NCBI GenBank assembly: GCA_015522935.1
Contig: WALH01000010.1
Span: forward strand, 1-23,738
Direction: 5' to 3'
Length of the DNA stretch: 23,738 nucleotides
Source: DHVE2 group archaeon
Lineage (GTDB): Archaea > Thermoplasmatota > Thermoplasmata > Thermoplasmatales > Aciduliprofundaceae
Shown here: in pieces, positions 6,918 to 14,687 of the stretch
Layout: each line of letters opens with the position of its first letter
Numbering within the stretch: the first letter of the stretch is position 1
Position numbers and translations under genes: made by a program
Notes under the pieces: model-generated
The model's input: only the letters and a program-made list of their open reading frames with translations
Databases searched by the model: none
Told to the model about the DNA's origin: nothing

Positions 6918-7175
6918 CTATTTGATACCTAAAACTCTGCGCCCTTTTTTGGTGAGATAGTAACTTTTAAACCCTCTTTTCGAGCAAAAATTGCGAAGTG
7001 GACATTTTGAGCACATTTTTAATTCTACATTATTTCTTTTATCCTCCTTCAAATAACCTAACTTTACCAGATGCTCTATCATTCCAATCACGGCGGAATA
7101 GTCCATGTCTAAAACCTGCGAAATCTCGTATATCGTTTTTCCCTCTTTTATTAGCTCAAGCAATTTTTTAATCAT
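6918..7175 (-). CDS. FeoC-like cysteine-rich winged-helix regulator
   Basis: An 85-residue protein: a winged helix (residues 1-48, with YEISQVLDMDYSAVIGMIEH as recognition region), then CSKCPLRNFCSKRG (three cysteines in C-x2-C-x5-C), then a final strand/helix ending in YYLTKKGRRVL. The layout resembles FeoC-type regulators, which bind an Fe-S cluster or zinc beside a winged helix, and it lies in the feo operon. A fourth ligand is not obvious. The ATG has GGAGGAGGG four bases upstream, and the gene overlaps the preceding membrane-protein gene by eight bases. It may sense iron or control FeoB; this is inference. Confidence 0.75.
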   Translation of the reverse strand: MIKKLLELIKEGKTIYEISQVLDMDYSAVIGMIEHLVKLGYLKEDKRNNVELKMCSKCPLRNFCSKRGFKSYYLTKKGRRVLGIK

Positions 7176-7734
7176 TTTCCCTCCTCCTGAAGTGGGTTCT
7201 TTTAAAGAATGGATAGAGGGCGAAGGGGGTGAGAATTAGTAGTATTATCTCGGGTCTGAGAAGGAAGACATACCCTGCGCAGGATTCACCTATGCAGTTT
7301 ATATAGTAGTCGGTAACCTCAGCCAAGATTATTGTGACTTCTATAACCGCGTCACCTAAAAGCAGAAAGAGACCAACTATGTAGAAGGATAATCCTGAGT
7401 AAAGCATACTGTATGTGTCCTTCAATCCTGCGAAAATTAAGGATGAAGAGAGGATGAGTACGAACCCACCCATAACATCCCCGGGGATGTAAGTATCGGA
7501 AATAGCAATTCCCAACGCACCTAAAAATGCCAGTATGATCAAAAAAATATCCAAAGAGTTCAATTTTTTGCGGAGGGATAAGAGAGGATAAAGAGCGGTC
7601 AGTGTGATTAAAAAGAGGTATGGAATAGAAGAGATAAAATATTTTAAAATTTCGTATATCCCAAAATAAAGAGTTAAAGCTGAGAGAAAAGATGCATAAA
7701 TGACTGAGAGTTTTACTCCATCTTCCACTTTCAA
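7168..7734 (-). CDS. Multi-pass membrane protein in the feo operon, unknown
   Basis: A 188-residue hydrophobic protein with about five to six membrane helices (near 8-30, 33-52, 60-78, 85-105, 113-137 and 158-175) and a basic cytoplasmic C-terminus. One loop has the pair NCIGESC, two cysteines five apart on one membrane face, a possible metal or disulfide site. The start is TTG 7734, overlapping the feoB stop (TTGA) after a GGGGGTGGG ribosome site. No family recognised. Placement between FeoB and the FeoC-like protein suggests an accessory of ferrous iron uptake. Confidence 0.8.
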   Translation of the reverse strand: MKVEDGVKLSVIYASFLSALTLYFGIYEILKYFISSIPYLFLITLTALYPLLSLRKKLNSLDIFLIILAFLGALGIAISDTYIPGDVMGGFVLILSSSLIFAGLKDTYSMLYSGLSFYIVGLFLLLGDAVIEVTIILAEVTDYYINCIGESCAGYVFLLRPEIILLILTPFALYPFFKRTHFRRREND

Positions 7735-9719
7735 GTTCCCACCCCCAGAGCAAGCCCTATTGTATACGCGGCAAAAGAAAACACAATTGCAAGAAGCAAA
7801 CCTTCCAAAACCACGAAGGTCACAAATTTAAGACTTTTTGCCTCTTCATAAATTGTTGCAAGGGTTGCTACGCATGGAGTATAGAATAGGATAAAGAGGA
7901 GAAAAGAGTATGCCTGAAGAGGAGTCATAGCTATTGCTATTGCGCCTTTTGTACCGTAAAGAACGAAGAGGACATCTATCACCACTTCCTTTGCAAAGAA
8001 CCCGAATATGAGGGCTATTATCGCCTGTGGGGTGAGTCCTAAATATTTACCTGCTGGAGCGATTAAGAATGCTATTTGCCCAATGTAAGATTGCGGGGAG
8101 CCATACTTAACGCCCCATGGTAATGCAGCAAGGAACCATATTATGGTTGCTGCTCCTACGATTATAGTTCCAGCCTTTCTCAAAAACCCCTCACTCTTCT
8201 CCCACATATGAACAGTTATACCTTTTAAGGTGGGTACCCTGTAGGGTGGCAGTTCCATAACGAAAGGTTCACCCTCTCCTTTGAATATTGTTCTGCTGTA
8301 GATGAACCCCATCACAAATACAACGATCATAGAAAGAATGAGTAATGACCAGAGAACAAGGGCCTGGTTGTTTGTAAAGAATATAGAAGTTATGAATGCG
8401 AAAACCTGAATCCTTGCACCGCATGGTACGAGAGGGTTCAGTGCCATACTTAACTTTCTCTCCTTCTCATTTTTAAGGGCGCGGGTAGCCATAACAGCGG
8501 GTACATTGCATCCGAACCCTAACATGAGGGGTATTATACCCCTACCTTCGAGGCCCATTTTTCTGGTTATACGATCCATTAAAAATGCGACTCTTGCAAG
8601 ATAACCAGAATCCTCTAAAATGGATAGAACCAAAAAAAGAAGCATTATTATGGGTGTGAATGTGAGAACTGCTGCAAGCCCACGAAGAATGCCATAATTT
8701 ATAAGTGATGAAGCCCATTGAGGGAGAAAAGAAGACATCCACATGTAAGATATGTCTATAAGACCATTTATATGCCCCCCAGCCACATCTTTTCCATTGA
8801 AGGCGAAGTCTATTATATCCTGAAATGGTGCCGCTACTAAGAACACGAAATTAAATGCGAGATACATCACTGCTAAGAAAATCGGTATTCCAAAAATTTT
8901 ATGCGCAACCACATAATCGATCATATCCGTTATAGTCACACCACCTACATTGATCCTTTCTGCCACCTCGTGAAAAAGGCCATGAGCAAAAGAATAACGG
9001 AAAGAAGTCATTAAAGTTTCAATATCACCTCCGTAAATATCCTCTATCTCATGTCTCATATGCTCTGCAAGATGCAATATTTTTTTCTCATTCCTGAATT
9101 TTGAGATTACATCAACATCATTTTCAATGAGTTTTATGGCGTGCCACCTGGCGTTTTTCAATCCCATTTCTTCAATTTCATTTTCAATTTTTTTGATTCT
9201 CTCTTCAACATCAGATGGATATTCAAATTTTTTAATTTTGAATTCGCCCTTAACGATCACTTTTTGCAAATCACTTATTCCAAATCCCCTTGTGGCTACA
9301 GTGGGTATTACAGGAATCCCCAAAAGCTGGGACATTTTGTTAACGTCAATTTTGTATTTCCTTTTCGCCTCATCGAACATATTTAAGGCGACAACTATTC
9401 TGTCGCTCAGTTCCATTAATTCGGTGAGAAGATAAAGGTTTCTCTCCAGATTCGATGAGTCTATCACATCGATTATGACATCAGGCTTCTCTTCTATTAT
9501 GAAATTCCTGGCTATTCTTTCCTCAAGGGAATAGGCCGTAAGAGAATATGTACCGGGAAGATCAACAACGCGTATTCTCTCTCCTTCAAAACTCATTTCT
9601 CCTTCTTTCTTCTCTACAGTTACCCCCGGCCAGTTTCCTATGTGCTGATGAGCCCCTGTCAATTCGTTGAAAATCGTTGATTTGCCAGTGTTGGGATTAC
9701 CTGCAATTGCCACAAGCAT
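7731..9719 (-). CDS. feoB: Ferrous iron transporter FeoB
   Basis: A 662-residue GTP-gated Fe(II) permease of the cytoplasmic membrane. The N-terminal G domain shows G1 GNPNTGKS (residues 7-14), the GNWPGVTVEKKEG switch region, G3 DLPGTYSL and G4 NMFD, followed by a helical spacer. The membrane half has the two gate repeats with conserved cysteines: PLVPCGARIQVFAF and YTPCVATLATIYEE. Length is in the usual range for archaeal FeoB. ATG 9719 follows GAGGTGA, and feoA ends four bases upstream. It acts with the double FeoA protein; the next two genes are likely accessories. Confidence 0.97.
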   Translation of the reverse strand: MLVAIAGNPNTGKSTIFNELTGAHQHIGNWPGVTVEKKEGEMSFEGERIRVVDLPGTYSLTAYSLEERIARNFIIEEKPDVIIDVIDSSNLERNLYLLTELMELSDRIVVALNMFDEAKRKYKIDVNKMSQLLGIPVIPTVATRGFGISDLQKVIVKGEFKIKKFEYPSDVEERIKKIENEIEEMGLKNARWHAIKLIENDVDVISKFRNEKKILHLAEHMRHEIEDIYGGDIETLMTSFRYSFAHGLFHEVAERINVGGVTITDMIDYVVAHKIFGIPIFLAVMYLAFNFVFLVAAPFQDIIDFAFNGKDVAGGHINGLIDISYMWMSSFLPQWASSLINYGILRGLAAVLTFTPIIMLLFLVLSILEDSGYLARVAFLMDRITRKMGLEGRGIIPLMLGFGCNVPAVMATRALKNEKERKLSMALNPLVPCGARIQVFAFITSIFFTNNQALVLWSLLILSMIVVFVMGFIYSRTIFKGEGEPFVMELPPYRVPTLKGITVHMWEKSEGFLRKAGTIIVGAATIIWFLAALPWGVKYGSPQSYIGQIAFLIAPAGKYLGLTPQAIIALIFGFFAKEVVIDVLFVLYGTKGAIAIAMTPLQAYSFLLFILFYTPCVATLATIYEEAKSLKFVTFVVLEGLLLAIVFSFAAYTIGLALGVGT

Positions 9720-9723
9720 AAGG

Positions 9724-10155
9724 TCACCTCACATAAATACGGTAAGCCATACCCATTCCTATGGTGAACTCTCCTAAATCTGTGCGTATCCTCATTGGAC
9801 AGCAACGTTCAACAACTTTTATCTTCTTCCCGATAGATATGCCCATGGAGTTTAGGTTTCTTATGAACCCCACCCCTCCATCCACAAGCACGACATGAAC
9901 ATCACTGCCGGGAGGAACGAGGTGGAGAGGAACAATTTTATCAACTTCAACATATTCCGCCTCTTTTTTCCGTAGAGAAATGAAAAATCCACGAATTTCG
10001 TAAATCACAGGGTCCCCAAGGGGGGATGTTCTGACTACCCTTATTACTGCTCCCGGGAGAATTCCCATGGAGAGAAGACGCGTGTGTATCGCTCCTGAAC
10101 CAAGAACATTCTTAACGACTCCGGTTTCTCCCGCTTTTAAATCACTGAGTTTCAC
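9724..10155 (-). CDS. feoA: FeoA protein with two tandem FeoA (SH3-like) domains
   Basis: A 143-residue cytosolic partner of FeoB. It contains two FeoA domains rather than the usual single one of about 75 residues: residues 1-75 (LKAGETGVV, LLSMGILPGAVIRVV, DPVIYEIRG, ISLRKKEA) and 77-143 (PPGSDVHVVLV, LNSMGISIGKKIKVVERCCP, RTDLGEFTIGMGMAYRIYV). The CC pair at about 118-119 is unusual and could bind metal. The start is GTG 10155: no ribosome site is present, but TTTTAATA lies about 25 bases upstream, fitting a leaderless mRNA. First gene of the feo operon. Confidence 0.93.
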   Translation of the reverse strand: MKLSDLKAGETGVVKNVLGSGAIHTRLLSMGILPGAVIRVVRTSPLGDPVIYEIRGFFISLRKKEAEYVEVDKIVPLHLVPPGSDVHVVLVDGGVGFIRNLNSMGISIGKKIKVVERCCPMRIRTDLGEFTIGMGMAYRIYVR

Positions 10156-10176
10156 GCAAGCATCATCGCAATGCAG

Positions 10177-10184
10177 TATTAAAA
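10177..10184 (-). promoter_or_regulatory. TATA box of the feo operon
   Basis: Minus-strand TTTTAATA is centred about 25 bases before the feoA GTG, at the distance expected for a transcript beginning at the start codon. The 57-base gap to DUF2070 holds nothing else clear; an iron-repressor operator was not evident. Confidence 0.55.
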
Positions 10185-10212
10185 CTTATCTAAACATTTT
10201 TGGGTAACCTAA

Positions 10213-11919
10213 TCAAAGAAAAAGATGAAAGAAGTAGGATATAATAAATCCCACGATGAAAGTTACCGGTGCAGTTACCTTCGCTCTACCCAATGTTTTC
10301 TTCGTTACATCTGCAAGTCTCTGCAACTCGCCTGAAAATGCCATTCTCACATTCACATACGTGGTTTTTGCCACTACGCAAGCATCCTCTACATCCTTAA
10401 TTGCTATTTGAAGGGCCTTAAGAGATGCACTGATTATTTCTTCCCATGGATCTCTCTCCCCTACAGGATTATAATCTATTAAGCCCATGTTAACTGCATG
10501 ATTATCTGTGGAAAAGATTTCCACCTCGCTAACATATTTCATAAATTCATTCCTCAATCTCTCCCTCAAACCTCTCTTCACATTATTTCCATCCACCAAA
10601 ACGTACGCAATTCTTTTGGAGCCATATTCAAATACTGCAACTCTCACTCCTCCACTTCCAATGCTTTTTCCAGAGTAATTCACCGAGCCCATCCCCATTC
10701 TGAGTTTTCTGTCAGGTTTGAGATTCTTCACCTTCATTGTCAGATGGTTTATATCACTTATCGTGAGACTCAAAGGCAAGGCATGAGGGTCGAAACTGTC
10801 GTGGCCATCCACAACTACTGCATCATCAAAAATTGTGGATATTTTATTTCTTATGGCCATACCGGTTTTGAGCTCAATGTCATCAAAATTTGCGTGATGG
10901 GGTATTATTGCTATAAACACATAATTTCCAAATATTTGAGCAATATACTGAATTCTGTTTATTTCGAATCTATACAAATCACTTATTTTATCATACTTAC
11001 ATTCATTTTTTGTTGAAGTCTTCACCACATCTGCGATTTTTTTAACATCTTCCTCACATGCTATGTTATTGTCATGCGTGGATGTGCTGTGGAAAACCAT
11101 CATATTTTTTATTCCTGTGTATCTTTCTATTTTGTTGGGCAGGTCACTTCCTCCAACTTCCCCGAATGGTCCAGGATGTACGTATGGCACCACAAACAGG
11201 CCTTTCAAATTATTTTTATTTTTGAAAACAATTGTGGTTACCGGCACGTCTCTGTTTCCATAAATGCCATGGAAAAAGCTGTTTATCTTCTTCACATCTT
11301 CCGGTTTATTTCTACTTGCATAGTTGATAAATGATGATAGGAAAAAAAGGGGATCCTCTCTGAATTCTCTTCTGAAAATACGGGTTGTGCTTCCAATGAA
11401 AATAAAGGACATGAGACCGTATACAACGGTTGAAAGAAGGTATGGCAAAAAGAAAGAGGGAAAAGTAAAGATGGAGACGATGAGAATTATAACGGAGTAA
11501 TAGGATGAAACCATTGTTGCCATAAATTTCCTTTCTGATAGAAAAGCTCTATAAATCATGTACCTCATGAATACTATAGATGAGAATGAGAGAAAGAAGG
11601 AGAAGGCAAAAGGATAAAAATAATTGAGTATCCACAACTGCACAAAGGAGATGAAAAATGCGAAGAGATTCAGTGATACAATTCGTCTTAGAGGGAAATA
11701 GACTCTTATGCATTTGATAGTTATGTGATCAAGGAATATTGCCAAGAGGTAAGGTACAAGGAATAAATAAAGAATGTCCAAATGAATTGGATGAATAGCG
11801 AAAGAAAGAAGATAGAGAAGAATGGATGAAATTGTGAGAGACAAAATCCAGTTTGGAGTTCTGAATATATGCCTTCGTAGCGAGACCATGTATTTTTCTC
11901 CTGACTTTTTTGGATTCAT
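10213..11919 (-). CDS. DUF2070 family archaeal membrane protein
   Basis: A 568-residue protein typical of the archaeal DUF2070 family. About seven membrane helices occupy residues 25-190. A large soluble domain follows with conserved metal-type motifs VPYVHPGPFGEVGGSDLP, FHSTSTHDNN and VDGHDSFDP, and a last hydrophobic helix ends the protein. The His/Asp clusters suggest a metal-dependent hydrolase facing one membrane side; the activity is not known. ATG 11919 overlaps the upstream stop (ATGA), but a second ATG at 11889 with AGGAG eight bases upstream is equally credible and gives 558 residues. It is last in an operon with a glycosyltransferase and a UPF0104 protein, so a role in lipid-linked sugar or surface polymer processing is a fair guess. 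Confidence 0.92.
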   Translation of the reverse strand: MNPKKSGEKYMVSLRRHIFRTPNWILSLTISSILLYLLSFAIHPIHLDILYLFLVPYLLAIFLDHITIKCIRVYFPLRRIVSLNLFAFFISFVQLWILNYFYPFAFSFFLSFSSIVFMRYMIYRAFLSERKFMATMVSSYYSVIILIVSIFTFPSFFLPYLLSTVVYGLMSFIFIGSTTRIFRREFREDPLFFLSSFINYASRNKPEDVKKINSFFHGIYGNRDVPVTTIVFKNKNNLKGLFVVPYVHPGPFGEVGGSDLPNKIERYTGIKNMMVFHSTSTHDNNIACEEDVKKIADVVKTSTKNECKYDKISDLYRFEINRIQYIAQIFGNYVFIAIIPHHANFDDIELKTGMAIRNKISTIFDDAVVVDGHDSFDPHALPLSLTISDINHLTMKVKNLKPDRKLRMGMGSVNYSGKSIGSGGVRVAVFEYGSKRIAYVLVDGNNVKRGLRERLRNEFMKYVSEVEIFSTDNHAVNMGLIDYNPVGERDPWEEIISASLKALQIAIKDVEDACVVAKTTYVNVRMAFSGELQRLADVTKKTLGRAKVTAPVTFIVGFIISYFFHLFL

Positions 11920-12926
11920 TCCTCGTTTTCACCTCCAGCGGAGATATGTTGAAGGGTATAGAACAATCCCAGAAGTAAGTTTGGGTAAAAAGTGATCACA
12001 CGCCACAGTATGACTAATATCGCCGCCACATCCGATGGAACTATCTGGCTGAAAAGAAAATAACCTGAGAACTCCGCCAGCCCTGTTCCGCCGGGAGTTA
12101 TGGGTATGATAGTTATTAGCACCACTATGAGCATGGATGTGAGGATAAATATCCAGTGGGCATCGAATCCCAGGCCAAGAAGTATTATTGATGGAATGAG
12201 AAAGTCAACTATCCACATAAGTGATGTGGAAAGGAATGTTAATGCAAAGCATCCTTTTTTCTTGAATATTGTGATTGTTCCTTCAATGAATGCATCGTAT
12301 TCCACATCTATTTTTTTCGCAATTTCTTTTCTTTTTTCTGGATTCTTAACAAAAAATCCAATGAATTTTTCAAGTGTATTGAACAACTTCTTCATCTTTC
12401 CCCTCCTGAAAAGTAAATAAATGAATATACCTGCGTAAGCGCCAAGCACCACTGCGGAGCAGATAATGTAGCACTCCACATTTTTCATGTTTACACTTAT
12501 TCCGAGTATGAACAGGAGCACTGGAAGAGACGATGCAAAAAATATGAAATCTATAATCCTTTCGCCTAGTGTTATTGCCAACGCTTTTCCACCACCGGTA
12601 TGTTCCCTTAGCATAATAATTCGAGAGGGTTCACCACCCATTCCGGAAGGGGTTATAGACGCTACCAATAAATTTACAAGTACTATTTTAAAGCATTTAG
12701 AGAGAGGAATATTTGCACCAAGGGATCTTGCCAAAATTTTTATTCTCAATGCCCAGAAGAACCATGAGGCCACATGAGCCACAGCGGCTAAGATTATGAA
12801 TTCCACTGGAATTTTGAGGAAATAATTTAAAGTTTGTGAGGTAACGCTCATGCTGAATATGATGGCCATGGAGATGGCACTTATTGTAATAGAGGTAATG
12901 AGCCAAACTCTCCACTTCCATCTCAA
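11916..12926 (-). CDS. UPF0104 (COG0392, LPG synthase TM-like) flippase-type membrane protein
   Basis: A 336-residue protein with about eight to nine membrane helices. Family markers are RIKILARSLGANIPLSKCF, SITPSGMGGEPSRI (about 96-109) and IPITPGGTGLAEFSG (about 280-294). It belongs to the group that includes the lysylphosphatidylglycerol synthase membrane domain and the AglD C-terminal domain, thought to flip or handle lipid-linked substrates. The start is TTG 12926, overlapping the TGA of the glycosyltransferase and following GGAG by nine bases; no other in-frame start fits. Substrate probably a polyprenyl- or glyco-lipid made by the upstream gene; inference from the operon. Confidence 0.9.
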   Translation of the reverse strand: MRWKWRVWLITSITISAISMAIIFSMSVTSQTLNYFLKIPVEFIILAAVAHVASWFFWALRIKILARSLGANIPLSKCFKIVLVNLLVASITPSGMGGEPSRIIMLREHTGGGKALAITLGERIIDFIFFASSLPVLLFILGISVNMKNVECYIICSAVVLGAYAGIFIYLLFRRGKMKKLFNTLEKFIGFFVKNPEKRKEIAKKIDVEYDAFIEGTITIFKKKGCFALTFLSTSLMWIVDFLIPSIILLGLGFDAHWIFILTSMLIVVLITIIPITPGGTGLAEFSGYFLFSQIVPSDVAAILVILWRVITFYPNLLLGLFYTLQHISAGGENEE

Positions 12927-13975
12927 AAAATCACGCTCCAGATATTTTTGATGGTCTCTTCAACATCATAACCGCCACGAAAACCCCTGTATTTACGAGC
13001 TTTTGCTATGGAATTCACTATATTTAGCTTCTCCTGTGTTTCATATCCTGCCACACTCTTGGATTCAAGATATTTTGCAAGATAAATCTGCTCGGGCTGT
13101 CCGGGGGTGGGCACAAAAACTGCCTTGCCACCAATCACGTACAGGTCCATTATTGTGGAGTACCCTGAACGGGATACTATTATCTTAGCACGGTTCATTA
13201 ATTTCTCCCTTTCTTCAAATGGCAGATATGAATAAATTTTTATTTTATCATCTTTTCTTATCTCATTATCAGGTTTTCCCAGTGTGACAACAACCTTACC
13301 TTTTAAATTTTTAACTTTCTTCAAAATAATTCTCTCAAATATGCTTCTCTGCGGCTCAGGACCTGAAATTGAGATTAAAACATCCACATCTCTTGGGATA
13401 CCGAGACTTTTGAATGATGAAAGCACCCCAACATACTTTATTCTTTTCTTATCCACGAATCTAATATTATGCGACATCTCTCCTGACAGGTTATTTTCCT
13501 CAAAATCTGGCACGATTATTTTTCTGAAATATTTAGTCATATATGAATTGTAAAACATGGTCCCTCCTCTTAAAATGGCTAATTTTAGCATTATTCTGAG
13601 CTGATGAATTATCAGATAGGAAGGCTTGTTTCTCACGAATATATCGTACCTGCTATCGGAGATGATCATATCGAAATTTTCCTTGGAATCCATCAAAAGA
13701 AATTTGCGGTGAGAATCAAGAAGAGTTTTAATTATTTTGTGAGAATTGGCAAAAAGGTAGGGAATGAACTGATACGCTTTTTCCGTGTATCTTATTGGAT
13801 AATCTTTGAGTGAATAAATACGGAGGTACGGAAATTCCTTTTTCAGCAAGGAGTAAGCGGGGCCGTATGAAATAAGAACGACATTGTGTCCTTCTTTTAA
13901 TAATCCTCTTATCACTGGAATACTTCTTGTGGCGTGGCCTATACCAAGAGAGCAAACACCGAACGCAATTTTCAT
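12923..13975 (-). CDS. MurG-like (GT28-type, GT-B fold) glycosyltransferase
   Basis: A 350-residue cytosolic or membrane-associated glycosyltransferase of the MJ1255/MurG type. The N-terminal domain begins MKIAFGVCSLGIGHATRSIP, the glycine-rich acceptor-side loop. The C-terminal domain has ISGPEPQRS, VVTLGKP and SRSGYSTIMDLYVIGGKAVFVPTPGQPEQ, the nucleotide-sugar site. The start is ATG 13975, chosen because the GIGH motif lies at the canonical distance and a TATA-like box lies 27 bases upstream; a longer frame to 14038 adds an atypical extension. It leads the operon with the UPF0104 and DUF2070 proteins. It probably glycosylates a lipid; sugar and acceptor are not evident. Confidence 0.9.
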   Translation of the reverse strand: MKIAFGVCSLGIGHATRSIPVIRGLLKEGHNVVLISYGPAYSLLKKEFPYLRIYSLKDYPIRYTEKAYQFIPYLFANSHKIIKTLLDSHRKFLLMDSKENFDMIISDSRYDIFVRNKPSYLIIHQLRIMLKLAILRGGTMFYNSYMTKYFRKIIVPDFEENNLSGEMSHNIRFVDKKRIKYVGVLSSFKSLGIPRDVDVLISISGPEPQRSIFERIILKKVKNLKGKVVVTLGKPDNEIRKDDKIKIYSYLPFEEREKLMNRAKIIVSRSGYSTIMDLYVIGGKAVFVPTPGQPEQIYLAKYLESKSVAGYETQEKLNIVNSIAKARKYRGFRGGYDVEETIKNIWSVIF

Positions 13976-13998
13976 TGATGGTTTAATCACAATGCACC

Positions 13999-14006
13999 AT
14001 ATTATC
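13999..14006 (-). promoter_or_regulatory. TATA-like box of the glycosyltransferase operon
   Basis: Minus-strand GATAATAT within AAAAGATAATATGG is centred 27 bases before ATG 13975; no ribosome site lies near the ATG, so leaderless initiation is likely. It shares a 137-base divergent region with the Lrp gene. Confidence 0.45.
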
Positions 14007-14068
14007 TTTTTGCAAAATTTACAGTCTTCTGCAATCAAATTATGCCATGATTATGAAAAAAATGAAAG

Positions 14069-14076
14069 TTTAAATA
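14069..14076 (+). promoter_or_regulatory. TATA box of the Lrp/AsnC gene
   Basis: GAAAGTTTAAATA gives a BRE-like purine stretch plus TTTAAATA. The predicted start of transcription is near 14098, leaving a leader of about 15 bases holding the AAAGGTGA site. Confidence 0.65.
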
Positions 14077-14087
14077 CGAAAAACGTA
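14075..14087. promoter_or_regulatory. Inverted repeat TACG-N5-CGTA overlapping the lrp TATA box
   Basis: TACGAAAAACGTA overlaps the end of the TATA box and precedes the transcript start. The position suits auto-repression by the Lrp-type regulator, but the arms are only four bases. Confidence 0.35.
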
Positions 14088-14112
14088 ATAATCCTAACGA
14101 AAGGTGATTGTA

Positions 14113-14616
14113 ATGGAGCATCCAAAATGCGGTCTTATTGAGAGATGGAAATCCTTCGATAAAAGTCTTCTTCCAGTAGATGACCTGGACCTATCGATAC
14201 TCTGCGCACTTCGAGAGAATGCGAGGATAACAAATCTTGAGCTCTCAAAAAAGCTTGGAGTTAGTGAGGCTACGGTACGCAGAAGAATAAAAATGCTTGA
14301 AGATAAGGGAATAATCAAGGGCTACTCTGCACTCATAAACTGCTACGCAGTGGAAAACAGCATTAAGGCTTTCATATACCTCAAGGTTGATAAGAGATAC
14401 ATAGATAAGATAGCCGTCGAATTACGCGATGAGAACAGACTTATTACCCTTTATCGCATCCTTGGAGATTACGATTTACTGTGTGAGTGTCTATTCCTGA
14501 ATATGCGAGAACTTCAGGAGTTTGAGGATAAAAAACTGAAAAGAAATGAAATATTATCCACAGTAACTCATGTGGTTTCCAAAGCTTACAAGGCGTGTGA
14601 GTGGATTGGTATATGA
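14113..14616 (+). CDS. Lrp/AsnC family transcription regulator
   Basis: A 167-residue regulator. Residues 1-22 are an unusual N-terminal extension with one cysteine. The AsnC helix-turn-helix follows (LDLSILCALRENARITNLELSKKL, GVSEATVRRRIKMLEDKGII), and then the ligand-binding/assembly domain (IKAFIYLKVD, LYRILGDYDLLCECL). ATG 14113 has AAAGGTGA ending five bases upstream; a GTG at 14104 sits inside that site and is rejected. It is oriented toward the cation antiporter, but that gene has its own promoter. Such proteins sense amino acids or energy state as octamers; the effector cannot be read from sequence. Confidence 0.92.
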   Translation: MEHPKCGLIERWKSFDKSLLPVDDLDLSILCALRENARITNLELSKKLGVSEATVRRRIKMLEDKGIIKGYSALINCYAVENSIKAFIYLKVDKRYIDKIAVELRDENRLITLYRILGDYDLLCECLFLNMRELQEFEDKKLKRNEILSTVTHVVSKAYKACEWIGI

Positions 14617-14658
14617 TGCATTTTCACATTCAAACGAAAATCAAATTATCCTATGAAA

Positions 14659-14667
14659 TTTAATATA
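14659..14667 (+). promoter_or_regulatory. TATA box of the cation antiporter gene
   Basis: AAATTTAATATAGG contains TTTAATATA centred 25 bases before the GTG at 14688. This argues for GTG 14688 as a leaderless start rather than the upstream TTG at 14673, which would lie before the predicted transcript start. Confidence 0.6.
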
Positions 14668-14687
14668 GGTAATTGAGATTATCACGT

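Noticed and set aside
10498..11016. 172-codon plus-strand open frame
   Set aside because: Antisense to the soluble domain of DUF2070, whose motifs are clearly conserved; no promoter or ribosome site.
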